A stretch of 64,000 bases of DNA from Aureimonas glaciei (GCF_014643375.1 NZ_BMJJ01000002.1:310345-374344); one strand, 5' to 3'. Numbered from the stretch's first letter, positions 34,473 to 43,426 are shown. Notes: generated by a model not told the origin, from the letters alone. Translations and numbers: made by a program.

Positions 34473-36002
34473 TCACGGCATTCCATACGCCCGCGTGGCA
34501 AAATACACCCCGTCCTGGCGGGCCGACAGCGCGTCCCAGACGCTGCGCATCTCCGGGCGCGGCAGGACTTTCTCGCAGCCCTCAGTCATCGCCTCGGCGG
34601 CCTCCTTGTAGGACCCGAACCAGCCGGCGCCGCGGGCGGCGATGATGGCGGCGCCGAGGGCCGAGGCTTCGACGGTGGCCGAGCGCTCGACCGGCAGACC
34701 GGTTGCGTCGGCCAGCATCTGCAGCCACATCCGGCTTTTGGCGCCGCCGCCGATGGCGCGGATGCAGTCCAGCGCGATGCCTTCCCTGGCCATGGCGGAA
34801 AGGGCGCGGGCGATTTCCAGCGTCAGCGCTTCCAGCGCGGCGCGGTAGAGATGGGCGCGGCCGTGCCCCGGCGACAGGCCGACGATGGCGCCGCGCGCCT
34901 TCGGGTCCCAGTGCGGGTTCATCACGCCGAGGATGTGCGGCGTCATCATCAGCCCCTCGCAACCGACCGGCAGCCGGGCCGCGGCGGCCTCCAGCGCGTC
35001 GAACACCGCCGGGTCGGCGCGGCCGCCGCAGAAGGTGTCGATCACCCAGTTGACGAAGAAGGCGCCTGCCTTCTGCGCCGACTCCAGGAAATAGCCCTCG
35101 CCGGTCGGGCCGGTCATGGTGCGCCAGGAGAGGCTGGTGCGCGGCTCCTTCGAGTAGACGCCGGTGATCGTCGCCGTGCCGAGGTTCAGATAGACCTGGC
35201 CGGGGCGAAAAGCGTTGGCGCCGAGGCCCGCGCACTGGCCGTCGCCACCGGCGGCATAGAGCGGCGTGCCCTCGGCGAGGCCCGTCGCCGCCGCCCCCGC
35301 GGCGTTCACTTGGCCGATCGCCGTGCCGGGCCGCACCGCCTGCGGCAGCTTCGACAGGGGAATGGCGAGGCTGGCGAGGATTTCCGGCGACCAGCGCATG
35401 GCCGTGATGTCGAAAATGCCGAAGGGATCGGCGCTGGTCCAGCTCGCCACCGCCGTGCCGGTCAGGCGACGCACGAGAAAGCCGTGCGCGTCGACGATCT
35501 CCGCGGCAGCGTCGAGCAGGGCCGGATCGTTCTGGCGCAGCCAGTCGAGCCGGTAGACGACGGGGATGGTGTCGACCGGCTTGCCGGTGGTCTCGTGCAG
35601 AAACGTCCGGCCCATCCGCTCGGCATAGGCGGCGTGCGTCGGCGTGGCGCGCTCGTCGAGCCAGACCAGCGCCGGGCCGATCGGGCGTCCGTCGGCACCC
35701 AGAAAGGCGACCGTCTCGCGCTGGTTGGAGATGGCGACCGCGTCAATCCGGTCCGCGCCGACCGCTCGGGTGACGGCCTTCAGCGCCGTGCAGGCGGCGG
35801 TCCACCAGTCTTCCGGTTCCTGTTCGGCATGGCCCGGTTTCGGGCTGGAGAGGGCGACCGGCGCCCGGCCTTCGGCGACGGTGCGGCCGGAGGCGTCGAA
35901 GGCGATCGCCTTGGTGCTCTGGGTCGAGGAATCGATGCCGACCACCAGTCGCTCCGCCGCAGCGCCGGCTGTGCCCCGCTTGTCCTGCCCTGACTCGGCC
36001 AT
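34473..36002 (-). CDS. FGGY-family carbohydrate kinase, xylulokinase-like
   Basis: 509 residues, the usual length for xylulokinase/glycerol-kinase types. The N-terminal ATP loop is VVGIDSSTQSTKAIAF; then AEQEPEDWW, NQRETVAFL and ALVWLDERA; the second domain carries the phosphate loop GGDGQCAGLGANAF and IRAIGGGAKSRMWLQMLADATG. It phosphorylates a ketose or polyol; the substrate cannot be fixed. The start at 36002 has GGGGGAGG upstream. It stands 89 bases after the SorC regulator gene on the same strand and is probably cotranscribed with it, divergent from the G1P dehydrogenase operon. Confidence 0.92.
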   Translation of the reverse strand: MAESGQDKRGTAGAAAERLVVGIDSSTQSTKAIAFDASGRTVAEGRAPVALSSPKPGHAEQEPEDWWTAACTALKAVTRAVGADRIDAVAISNQRETVAFLGADGRPIGPALVWLDERATPTHAAYAERMGRTFLHETTGKPVDTIPVVYRLDWLRQNDPALLDAAAEIVDAHGFLVRRLTGTAVASWTSADPFGIFDITAMRWSPEILASLAIPLSKLPQAVRPGTAIGQVNAAGAAATGLAEGTPLYAAGGDGQCAGLGANAFRPGQVYLNLGTATITGVYSKEPRTSLSWRTMTGPTGEGYFLESAQKAGAFFVNWVIDTFCGGRADPAVFDALEAAAARLPVGCEGLMMTPHILGVMNPHWDPKARGAIVGLSPGHGRAHLYRAALEALTLEIARALSAMAREGIALDCIRAIGGGAKSRMWLQMLADATGLPVERSATVEASALGAAIIAARGAGWFGSYKEAAEAMTEGCEKVLPRPEMRSVWDALSARQDGVYFATRAYGMP

Positions 36003-36090
36003 GTCGTCCTCCCCCGTCGCCCGGCGTCTCTGCGCCCGTGTCGACCTGTTTCGTGTCGGGGCGCAGCCGTTCCGGCGCCCCGTGGATCCG

Positions 36091-37080
36091 TCATTTGCCC
36101 GCGAGCAGCGCCTCCGCCGTCGTCGCATCGGTGACAAAATGCGTGGCGCAGCCCCCCGACAGCGCGGCGGCAATGGCGGAGCGCTTGTGCGCGCCCCCGG
36201 CCAGGCACAGCCGCACCGGCACCTGTTTCAGCTCGGCGAGCGAGATGCCGACGATGCGCGCGTCGAGATCGCTCGCCACGGCCTCGCCCTTGGCGTCGAT
36301 CAGCCGGCCGATGACGATGCCGATGGCCTCCGTCTTGCGCAGCTGCGCCAGCTCGGCCGCGTCCGCCATGCCAGAGGCTGCGAAGGTGCTGCCGGGGCCG
36401 ATGTCGCCGACGCCGAAGAGGATGATGTCGGCGGCGCGGATGTGCTCGAACTGGCGCCGCAGCGAGGGCTCGGCGAGGAGTTGGTCGCGCAGTGCCCGGC
36501 TCGACAGCACCACGGGGGCATGAAAGTTCAGGCAGCGGGCGCCGAGCTGGTTGGCCAGCAGCGAGGTGCAGAGTTCGGGCGAAAAATCGTCGGTCGACAG
36601 CGACGAGCCGGAGGCCTGGACGATGGTCAGCCCCTTGATCTCGCTGGCCACGGTGGCCCGGGCGGCCGCCAGCACCGTCCTTCCCCAGGCGACGCCGACC
36701 GTATCGCCGGGCTTCAGCATGTCGGCGAGGATCCGCGCGCCCGCCGTGCCGATGCGGCGGTCCGGCCGGCCGGCATCGCTGCCGGCAGTCTCCGCGATCG
36801 ACGGGATGACATGGGCGGCGACGAGGCCGAAACGTTCGGCGAGGCGCCGCGCCAGGCCGATCCGGCTGGCCGCCGCCGGATCGAGCCGGATCGAGACGAT
36901 GCCGCGGGTGCGCGCGTCCTGCAGGTAGTTCACCACCGAGGCGCGCGACACGCCGAGGCGCTGCGCGACGTCGCTTTGGGTCAGGCCGTCGACATAATAG
37001 AGCCAGGCAGCGAAAGTCAGCAGGTCGTCGAATTCCAGCGGCGGCGCGGGAGGAGCGGGGGAGGGGAGCGGCTTTTGCAT
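36091..37080 (-). CDS. SorC-family sugar-binding transcriptional regulator
   Basis: 329 residues. The N-terminal helix-turn-helix (LTQSDVAQRLGVSRASVVNYL, about 33-53) is followed by the SorC effector domain (about 70-325; DTVGVAWGRTVLAAARA, DDFSPELCTSLLA, LAGGAHKRSAI). It is clearly related to the regulator half of the SorC-DhaK fusion (same DFSPELC and VAWGRTV motifs). SorC proteins bind phosphorylated sugars. The perfect 21-base palindrome at 37120-37140, 40 bases upstream of its start and in front of the divergent dehydrogenase operon, is its likely operator. Confidence 0.92.
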   Translation of the reverse strand: MQKPLPSPAPPAPPLEFDDLLTFAAWLYYVDGLTQSDVAQRLGVSRASVVNYLQDARTRGIVSIRLDPAAASRIGLARRLAERFGLVAAHVIPSIAETAGSDAGRPDRRIGTAGARILADMLKPGDTVGVAWGRTVLAAARATVASEIKGLTIVQASGSSLSTDDFSPELCTSLLANQLGARCLNFHAPVVLSSRALRDQLLAEPSLRRQFEHIRAADIILFGVGDIGPGSTFAASGMADAAELAQLRKTEAIGIVIGRLIDAKGEAVASDLDARIVGISLAELKQVPVRLCLAGGAHKRSAIAAALSGGCATHFVTDATTAEALLAGK

Positions 37081-37119
37081 TCCGTCACTCTGACGCGCCC
37101 GTGACTTTTGTCAAATCGA

Positions 37120-37140
37120 GATGTCAAATGGTTTGACATC
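37120..37140. promoter_or_regulatory. Perfect palindromic operator, GATGTCAAA-N3-TTTGACATC
   Basis: Two 9-base arms match perfectly around TGG. Related half-sites flank it: TTGTCAAAT at 37109-37117 and CGTCAAATGTC at 37154-37164. It lies in the 104-base divergent region between the SorC gene and the G1P dehydrogenase gene and is almost certainly the SorC binding site controlling both. Confidence 0.75.
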
Positions 37141-37184
37141 TGCCATGGCCTTCCGTCAAATGTCCAAAAACGGGAGGAGCGCAC

Positions 37185-38537
37185 ATGCCGTCATCACTGA
37201 CTGGCCGTGACGGCGCCGCCGCGCCGTCGGGTGGCTGGACCGCGGACATCGACGATTTCGTCGCCGGACGTTGGATCAACCCCGTGACCGGGACGCCCGC
37301 CCGCGTGCCCTACGAGTCGATCGTCATCGAGGACAGCCTCGCGGGGCGGGAGGCCGATCTCGTCGCCTCCATGCGTCTCGGCGAGCGCCTGGCGATCGTC
37401 GCCGACGAGGCGACCTTCGACGTCATGGGCGGGCGGATCGAGCGCGCGCTGAAGCATTTGTCCCCGACGGTCATCGTCCTGAAGCGCCCGCATGCCGACA
37501 TGGCCGAGGCGGCGGCGCTGAAGGAGAAACTCGCCGGTTTCGACGGCGCGGTGGCCGTCGGCTCCGGCACGATCAACGACCTCGTGAAATTCGTCACCGC
37601 TGCCGACGGGCGGCGCTACTGCGTCTTCGGCACCGCCGCTTCGATGAACGGCTACACCTCGACGACGGCGTCGATGACGCTGGAGAGCGGGCTGAAGGTG
37701 TCGCTGCCGGCGCATGCGCCGGTCGGCTTCTTCGCCGACCTCACGGTCTCCGCCGAGGCGCCGGTGCGTCTCTCGGCCGCTGGCTTCGGCGACTGCCTCG
37801 CCCGCTCTGTGGCGCAGATCGACTGGTGGTTCTCGCACCGCCTGCTCGGCACGCCCTATTTCCAGATGCCCTACACCATCCAGGAAAAGGACGAGGCGGA
37901 GCTCAATGCCCGCGCCGCCGGCATCGCCGGACACGAGGTCGCCGCCAACGGCTATCTGCACCGCGTGCTGACGCTCTGCGGCCTCGGCATTTCCTTCACC
38001 GGCGTGTCGAACCACGGTTCGATGGGCGAGCACCAGATCTCGCATTACATCGACTGTTTTGCCGGCGACCGCCATCCCGGCACGCTGCACGGCCAGCAGG
38101 TCGGCGTCGCGTCGCTGACCATGGCGCGGCTGCAGCAGGAAATGCTCGCCAGCGACGTAGCCCCGGTGGTGCGCCCAACGGTGATCGACGAGGCCGGCAT
38201 GATCGCCCGCATGGGCCCGGCCATCGCCGCCGAGTGCCTTGCCGAGTATCGCAAGAAGGCGCTCGACGACGCCGGCGCCGCGGCGCTGAACGCACGGCTC
38301 GAAACGCTCTGGCCGGATCTGCGCCGCGAACTCACGGCCTTCGCCATCCCTGTCCCCGAAATGCGGCGCCTGCTGGCGGCCGCAGGCGGCGCCGTCACCG
38401 CCGCGGAACTCGGCGTGCCCACCGATTTCTACCGCGAGGCGGTCCTCCATTGCCGCGAAATGCGCAACCGCTTCTCGATGCTGGACGTCGCCGACGACGC
38501 CGGCCTGCTTCGAGACTTCGTCGCGGGAGAAGCCTGA
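37185..38537 (+). CDS. sn-glycerol-1-phosphate dehydrogenase, AraM/EgsA-like
   Basis: 450 residues of the iron/zinc-dependent group III alcohol dehydrogenase/dehydroquinate-synthase fold. The nucleotide motif is GSGTINDLVKFV, with FGTAASMNGYTSTTASM and metal-ligand regions in SNHGSMGEHQISHYID and LHGQQVGVAS. AraM-type enzymes interconvert sn-glycerol-1-phosphate and DHAP, a reaction otherwise typical of archaea. The start at 37185 has GGGAGGAG upstream. The stop overlaps the next start by one base (TGATG), coupling it to the HAD phosphatase. In a catabolic cluster it more likely oxidises G1P or a related polyol phosphate. Confidence 0.88.
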   Translation: MPSSLTGRDGAAAPSGGWTADIDDFVAGRWINPVTGTPARVPYESIVIEDSLAGREADLVASMRLGERLAIVADEATFDVMGGRIERALKHLSPTVIVLKRPHADMAEAAALKEKLAGFDGAVAVGSGTINDLVKFVTAADGRRYCVFGTAASMNGYTSTTASMTLESGLKVSLPAHAPVGFFADLTVSAEAPVRLSAAGFGDCLARSVAQIDWWFSHRLLGTPYFQMPYTIQEKDEAELNARAAGIAGHEVAANGYLHRVLTLCGLGISFTGVSNHGSMGEHQISHYIDCFAGDRHPGTLHGQQVGVASLTMARLQQEMLASDVAPVVRPTVIDEAGMIARMGPAIAAECLAEYRKKALDDAGAAALNARLETLWPDLRRELTAFAIPVPEMRRLLAAAGGAVTAAELGVPTDFYREAVLHCREMRNRFSMLDVADDAGLLRDFVAGEA

Positions 38538-39358
38538 TGGCCGGTCCGACCCTACGGCCCCTCCGGGACATGCCCGACGATGTCGCTGCCTCGGTCGTCG
38601 GCGTCTTCGCCGACATCGATGACACGCTGACGACCGAGGGCCGCCTGCCCTCCGCCGCCTATGCGGCGCTGGAAGCGCTCTCCGAGGCCGGCCTGTTCGT
38701 CGCGCCGATCACCGGGCGGCCCGCCGGCTGGTGCGACATGGTCGCCAGGTTCTGGCCGGTGAGCGGCGTCGTCGGCGAGAACGGCGCCTTCTATTTCGCC
38801 TATGACGCCGGGGAAAAGCGCATGCGCCGGCGCTTCTTCGCCTCGACTGAGGAAAGGCTCGAGAACCGCAACCGCCTCGACGCCGTCGGTCGCCGCATCC
38901 TCGCCGAGGTGCCGGGCTCGGCCATCTCGGCCGACCAGCTCTACCGCGAGGCGGATCTCGCCATCGATTTCTGCGAGGATGTTCCGGCGCTGGAGAAGGC
39001 CATGGTGCGCCGGATCAAGGACATCTTCGAGGAGGAGGGCGCCGTGGCGAAAATTTCGTCGATCCACGTCAACGGCTGGTTCGGCGATTACGATAAGCTC
39101 TCGATGTCGCGCCATTTCGCCGCCGACATTCTGGGACTCGATCTCGATGCCGAGAGGCGCCGCATCGTCTTCGTCGGCGACAGCCCGAACGATGCGCCGA
39201 TGTTCGGCTTCTTCCCTGCGGCCTGCGGCGTCGCCAATGTCCTCGACTTCGGCGGCGAGATGGAGGCCGAGCCGGCCTTCGTGACGACGCGGCGGGGTGG
39301 CGAAGGGTTCGTGGAGGTGGCGCGCCGGCTGCTCGATGCCCGGCGCCCCGCCGCCTGA
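38537..39358 (+). CDS. HAD-superfamily (type IIB) sugar/polyol phosphatase
   Basis: 273 residues. HAD motif I is FADIDDTLT (nucleophile Asp26, acid/base Asp28), motif II lies near APITGRP, a C2-type cap follows (about 90-200), and motif IV is VGDSPNDAPMFGFF. The type IIB cap is that of phosphatases acting on small sugar phosphates. It is coupled to the preceding G1P dehydrogenase gene by a 1-base overlap. A dehydrogenase/HAD pair also occurs in the Bacillus ara operon (AraM with AraL), but AraL is of a different HAD subtype. It may dephosphorylate a toxic or dead-end phosphate of the pathway. Confidence 0.88.
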   Translation: MAGPTLRPLRDMPDDVAASVVGVFADIDDTLTTEGRLPSAAYAALEALSEAGLFVAPITGRPAGWCDMVARFWPVSGVVGENGAFYFAYDAGEKRMRRRFFASTEERLENRNRLDAVGRRILAEVPGSAISADQLYREADLAIDFCEDVPALEKAMVRRIKDIFEEEGAVAKISSIHVNGWFGDYDKLSMSRHFAADILGLDLDAERRRIVFVGDSPNDAPMFGFFPAACGVANVLDFGGEMEAEPAFVTTRRGGEGFVEVARRLLDARRPAA

Positions 39359-39411
39359 ACACCCGCCCTGCGGGGCGGGGAGGCGGGGACGGGCCAGAAA
39401 GGATGAGAGAC

Positions 39412-40083
39412 ATGTCGAAGACCGAAAAGAGACTGCGCCAGCGCATCGTCGAGCTCTGCCGGGAAATGAACGCCAATGGGCTGAACCAGGGCACGTCGGG
39501 CAATATCTCGGCCCGTCACGGCGACCACATGCTGATCACCCCCAGCGCCACCGCCTATGACGCGATGACGCCGGACATGATCGCCTCCATGCGAGTCGAC
39601 CGAGACGCCTTCGAATGGGACGGGCCGCTGAAGCCTTCGACGGAATGGCGGTTCCACCGCGACATTCTGCGCCACAGGCCGGACGCCAACGCGGTCGTGC
39701 ATGCCCATCCGACCTTCGCCACGACGCTCGCCATCGCGCGAAAACCCATTCCGGCCTGCCACTACATGATCGCCGCCTTCGGCGGCAACGACGTGCGCTG
39801 CTCGGATTTCGCCGTCTACGGCACGCCGGAACTCTCGGCGACGGCGCTCGAGGCGCTGGAGGGGCGGACCGCCTGCCTCCTCGCCAATCACGGCACGATC
39901 GCGCTCGGCGAGAGCCTGGACAAGGCGATGTGGCGGGCGGTTGAGTTGGAGACCATCGCCAAGCAGTATTTCTACAGCCTGCAGCTCGAGGGCGGACCGG
40001 TGATCCTCAGCGATGCGGACATCGCCGCCACAGCGCGGGGTTTCGGCTCCTACGGGCTGCAGGAAAAGGCGATGGCGGACTGA
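39412..40083 (+). CDS. Class II aldolase (fuculose-phosphate aldolase family)
   Basis: 223 residues of the AraD/FucA class II fold: NGLNQGTSGNISARHGD (phosphate site), VVHAHPTFATTLAI with two Zn-binding His, and LLANHGTIALGESLD with the third. The family cleaves ketose-1-phosphates to DHAP and an aldehyde, or epimerises ribulose-5-phosphate; the length and TSGN motif fit the aldolases. DHAP would meet the TpiA-like and G1P dehydrogenase enzymes. The start at 39412 (MSKTEK) is preferred to 39403 because AGGA is then 8 bases upstream. It follows the HAD gene by 53 bases and precedes the kinase gene by 16. Confidence 0.88.
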   Translation: MSKTEKRLRQRIVELCREMNANGLNQGTSGNISARHGDHMLITPSATAYDAMTPDMIASMRVDRDAFEWDGPLKPSTEWRFHRDILRHRPDANAVVHAHPTFATTLAIARKPIPACHYMIAAFGGNDVRCSDFAVYGTPELSATALEALEGRTACLLANHGTIALGESLDKAMWRAVELETIAKQYFYSLQLEGGPVILSDADIAATARGFGSYGLQEKAMAD

Positions 40084-40099
40084 TGGGTCAGAGCACGGG

Positions 40100-41365
40100 A
40101 TGAGGGACCTCGCCCTCGGCATCGATGTCGGCACGTCGGGCGTGCGCGTTGCCGCCCTGGCCGCGGACGGCACGGTCGTCGCAAAGGCGGCGACGGCCAT
40201 GCCGGCACCACGCCGGAGCGATGGCCTGGTGCGCCAGCGTCCGGCGATCTGGCGCGCGGCGATCGCCGAGGTCGTCGGCCGGCTGGGTGGCACGATCGAC
40301 CTCGCCTGCGTCAGGGCCGTGGCGACCGCCGCGACTTCCGGCACGATCCTCGGCCTCGACGCCGCCGACCGCCCGATCGGCGATGCGCTGATGTACAACG
40401 ATGCCAGCGGCGCGCGTTTCGCCCCGGCGATCGACGCCGTGGCGCCTGGAGAGACCGCGGCGCGCGGCGCCATGTCGGGGCTGGCGCGGGCCCTGTTCCT
40501 GCAGTTCGCCCGCCATCCCGTCCGCCTCGTCCACCAGGCCGACTGGCTGAACGGGCTCCTGACCGGGGAGCCTGGCATTTCCGACGAAAGCCATGCGCTG
40601 AAGACCGGCTACGATCCGGTGATACGGCGCTGGCCAGACTGGATCGCCGCCACCGGCCTCGCCATCGACCTTTTGCCGCGCGTCGTCCCCTGCGGCGCGG
40701 TGCTGGGGGAGGCGGCCGGCGCCTTTGCCCGCGAACTCGGCCTGGCCGAAGACACCCTTGTCGTCGCCGGCTGCACCGACGGTTGCGCCAGCTTCCTCGC
40801 CACGGGGGCCAGCCGTCCGGGCGACGCGGTGTCCTCGCTAGGCTCGACGCTGACGGTGAAGATCCTCTCGGACGGGCCGGTCTTCGCGCCGGAAATGGGC
40901 ATCTATTCGCACCGCATCGGCGATCTCTGGCTGGCCGGCGGGGCTTCCAATGCCGGCGGCGCGGCGATCGCCGCGATCTTCTCGCCCGTCGACCTGCAGC
41001 GGCTGGAGGCGGCGCTGCGCCCCTCAGAGGATACCGGCCAGGATTTCTATCCCCTGGTCGGGCGCGGCGAGCGCTTTCCCGTCAGCGATCCGGCGCTGGC
41101 GGCGCGGCTGACGCCGCGCCCGGAAGACGACGTCCGTTATCTCCAGGGTCTCTACGAGGGCCTCGCGCGCATCGAGGCGGCCGGCTACGCGGCACTGGCC
41201 ACGGCCGGCGCCGCGAGACCGCTGCGCCTCTTCGCCGTCGGCGGCGGCACGAAGAGCGCCGCCTTCCAGGCCATCCGCGCGCGTCTGGTCGGCCTGCCCA
41301 CCGTGCCGGCCGCGCATGGCGATGCGGCCGTCGGCGTCGCGCGCCTCGCGCTGCGGCATCTGTGA
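40100..41365 (+). CDS. Short FGGY-family carbohydrate kinase, ribulokinase-like
   Basis: 421 residues, clearly shorter than the usual 490-510. The N-terminal ATP loop is ALGIDVGTSGVRVAAL; then ALMYNDASG, QADWLNGLLTG, AGCTDGCASFLATGA and FAVGGGTKSAAFQAIRA. The length and the CTDGCASF motif resemble the plant/cyanobacterial ribulokinase group (AtXK-1, SePSK) rather than XylB or GlpK, so a ketopentose or ketotetrose is a fair guess as substrate. It would supply the aldolase encoded 16 bases upstream. The ribosome site is weak (GAG at 8). Last gene of the plus-strand operon, converging on the third SorC gene. Confidence 0.88.
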   Translation: MRDLALGIDVGTSGVRVAALAADGTVVAKAATAMPAPRRSDGLVRQRPAIWRAAIAEVVGRLGGTIDLACVRAVATAATSGTILGLDAADRPIGDALMYNDASGARFAPAIDAVAPGETAARGAMSGLARALFLQFARHPVRLVHQADWLNGLLTGEPGISDESHALKTGYDPVIRRWPDWIAATGLAIDLLPRVVPCGAVLGEAAGAFARELGLAEDTLVVAGCTDGCASFLATGASRPGDAVSSLGSTLTVKILSDGPVFAPEMGIYSHRIGDLWLAGGASNAGGAAIAAIFSPVDLQRLEAALRPSEDTGQDFYPLVGRGERFPVSDPALAARLTPRPEDDVRYLQGLYEGLARIEAAGYAALATAGAARPLRLFAVGGGTKSAAFQAIRARLVGLPTVPAAHGDAAVGVARLALRHL

Positions 41366-41373
41366 GCCGGGCC

Positions 41374-42315
41374 TCAGCCCTCCTGCAGCAGCGCGCGCCC
41401 CGTCGCCGCGTCGGTGACGAGATGGGTGAAGGTGCCGCGCTCCAGAAGCATGCGCATCATCGGCGCCTTCGACGTGCCGCCCGAGACGAGCACGCGGCAG
41501 GGCACGCCGCCGAGATCGAAGGGATGCACGCCGACGACGCATTCATTGGCGGGATGATCGACGATGCGGCCCTGCGCATCCATGAAATAGCCGAGGAAAT
41601 TGCCGATCGCGCCGAGCGCCAGGACCTCGGCGAAGACCGCGTCGGAGAAATAGCCGACGCTGCGCAGCGTGCCGCAATCGGTGCCGCCGACGCTGGCCAG
41701 CGCCAGATCGGCGCAGAGCGCCAGCGCGATCACTTCCTGTGCGAGCGGCTGCTGCAGGATCGCCTCGCGGCTCGCTTTGGTATCGGTAAAGATCGGGCCT
41801 GGAAGGTAGTAGCATTCCGCATGCAAGCGCTGCGCGAGAAGCGTGCCGGCCTCGTAGCGGTCGATCGAGGAGCGCCGCGACAGCGAGCCGAGCAGCGGGA
41901 CCACGGTCACCGTGTCCTCGCCGGTCGATCCTACCGGCTCGATTGCGCCTGCCAGCGACTGCAGCGTCACGCCCCAGGCCATGGCCACCGTCAGGGGGGG
42001 CTGCAGCATCGGTGCCACGAAGGGCGCGGCATAGCTGCCGACGATCTGCGAGAGGCTATGGTCGGGGCTTTCGTCGCTGGGCGTCACCCGGCAAGCGGCG
42101 AGGGCAAACCGCTCCGCCAGCCGGTGCTCGAGGTCCAGGGTGGCGCCCGTCTGGCTGCGGATCTGGACCTGGACCACGCCCTGCTCTCGCGCTTCCGCCA
42201 GGAGGCGGTGCACTCGGATCCGCGTCATGCCGAGGCGCTGGGCGATGACCTGCTGGGTTTCGCCGAGGACGTAATAGAGATGGGCGACCCGCGCGAGAAG
42301 ATCTTCCTGGCTCAT
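41374..42315 (-). CDS. SorC-family sugar-binding transcriptional regulator (third)
   Basis: 313 residues. The helix-turn-helix is at the N-terminus (GETQQVIAQRLGMTRIRVHRLL, about 18-38), followed by the SorC effector domain (AMAWGVTLQSLAGAI, GGTDCGTL, LVSGGTSKAPMM). It is more distant from the other two SorC proteins than these are from each other. The start at 42315 has AGGAGA upstream. Divergent from the CUT1 importer operon; the TGAACA/TGTTCA inverted repeat at 42472-42504 is a candidate operator. Confidence 0.92.
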   Translation of the reverse strand: MSQEDLLARVAHLYYVLGETQQVIAQRLGMTRIRVHRLLAEAREQGVVQVQIRSQTGATLDLEHRLAERFALAACRVTPSDESPDHSLSQIVGSYAAPFVAPMLQPPLTVAMAWGVTLQSLAGAIEPVGSTGEDTVTVVPLLGSLSRRSSIDRYEAGTLLAQRLHAECYYLPGPIFTDTKASREAILQQPLAQEVIALALCADLALASVGGTDCGTLRSVGYFSDAVFAEVLALGAIGNFLGYFMDAQGRIVDHPANECVVGVHPFDLGGVPCRVLVSGGTSKAPMMRMLLERGTFTHLVTDAATGRALLQEG

Positions 42316-42471
42316 CGTTTCTCCTGTCCGGCCCGCGCCGGGTCCGCCTCGCACGGGCGGACGCCGGGTCGCCGGCCGCGCTTCCTGCACCGATCGAGGC
42401 GGCCGTTCCGGCGCGGCGCGGCACCGGTCAAAAAGCCGCTTGCCAAGGCCTGCTGCGAGCTATACCAATTT

Positions 42472-42504
42472 TGAACAAATGCACAATGACCGGAAAAATG
42501 TTCA
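42472..42504. promoter_or_regulatory. Inverted repeat TGAACA...TGTTCA, candidate SorC operator
   Basis: Perfect 6-base arms 21 bases apart in an unusually A/T-rich patch between the third SorC gene and the importer permease gene. Its sequence differs from the ATGTCAAA sites of the other two SorC proteins, as expected for the more distant regulator. Confidence 0.4.
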
Positions 42505-42538
42505 TAGAGACATTCCGGCGTGCATCGGGAGGAAGTCT

Positions 42539-43426
42539 TTGGTCTCGACGCGACTGCGCCGCACCGTGGTGTCCGATCACCCCTGGCCCTGGCTGCTGCC
42601 GCTGGTGGCGATCCTCCTTGTCTTCACCGTCTTTCCGCTTCTCTACAACATCTGGTTGAGCTTTCACGAGTTCGTCCCGCGCAAGCGGGCGCTGCAGTTC
42701 GTGGGCCTCGCCAACTGGTCGCAGCTCGTCGCCGATGCCCGGTTCTGGCAGTCGCTCGGCGTCACCGTCACCTATTTCGTCGTCGCTCTGTCGGTCGAAC
42801 TCGTGCTCGGCATGACCATCGCTTTGCTGCTCGACAGCGACGAGCCCGGCTTCGGCTTCCTGCGTGGCCTCCTGACGATGACGCTGGTCATCCCGCCGGC
42901 GATCGTCGGCATGATGTACCTCCTGATGGAGGACCCGCAGTTCGGCGTCATCACCATGATGCTGCAGGCGCTCGGCCTGCTCGATCCCGGGTCGCCGATC
43001 CTGTCGACTCCCAGCCTCGCTTTGGCCGGCGTGCTGCTGGCCGAGATCTGGCAGTGGACGCCCTTCATGGTGCTGATCCTGCTCGCCGGCCTCCGTGCCC
43101 TGCCGTCCGAGCCCTATGAGGCGGCGCTGATCGACGGTGCGAGCCCCTGGCAGACCTTCACCCGGCTGACCCTGCCGATGATGTCGAAGGTGATCGCCAT
43201 CGCCATCCTGCTGCGCGGCATCGATGTCTTCCGTGCCTTCGACTACGTCTTCGTCATGACCTCGGGCGGACCCGGCACCGCCACCTACACGCTCAGCCTC
43301 TACGCCTGGCAGCAGACCTTCAGCTTCCTGAAATGGGGCTATGGCGCCACGCTCAGCCTGGTGACGCTCGCGATCATCGTCGTCGTCGCCAATCTCTTCA
43401 TCAAGCTGGCAAAGGTGAAGTGGTAA
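42539..43426 (+). CDS. ABC sugar/polyol importer permease, CUT1 type (MalF-like)
   Basis: 295 residues, six predicted helices and a canonical EAA loop (EPYEAALIDGASPWQTFTRLTLP). The start is TTG at 42539, with GGGAGGAA 6 bases upstream; ATG codons further upstream (42440) have no ribosome site. First gene of the operon permease-permease-binding protein-SDR-ATPase. The next gene overlaps by one base. Confidence 0.9.
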   Translation: MVSTRLRRTVVSDHPWPWLLPLVAILLVFTVFPLLYNIWLSFHEFVPRKRALQFVGLANWSQLVADARFWQSLGVTVTYFVVALSVELVLGMTIALLLDSDEPGFGFLRGLLTMTLVIPPAIVGMMYLLMEDPQFGVITMMLQALGLLDPGSPILSTPSLALAGVLLAEIWQWTPFMVLILLAGLRALPSEPYEAALIDGASPWQTFTRLTLPMMSKVIAIAILLRGIDVFRAFDYVFVMTSGGPGTATYTLSLYAWQQTFSFLKWGYGATLSLVTLAIIVVVANLFIKLAKVKW

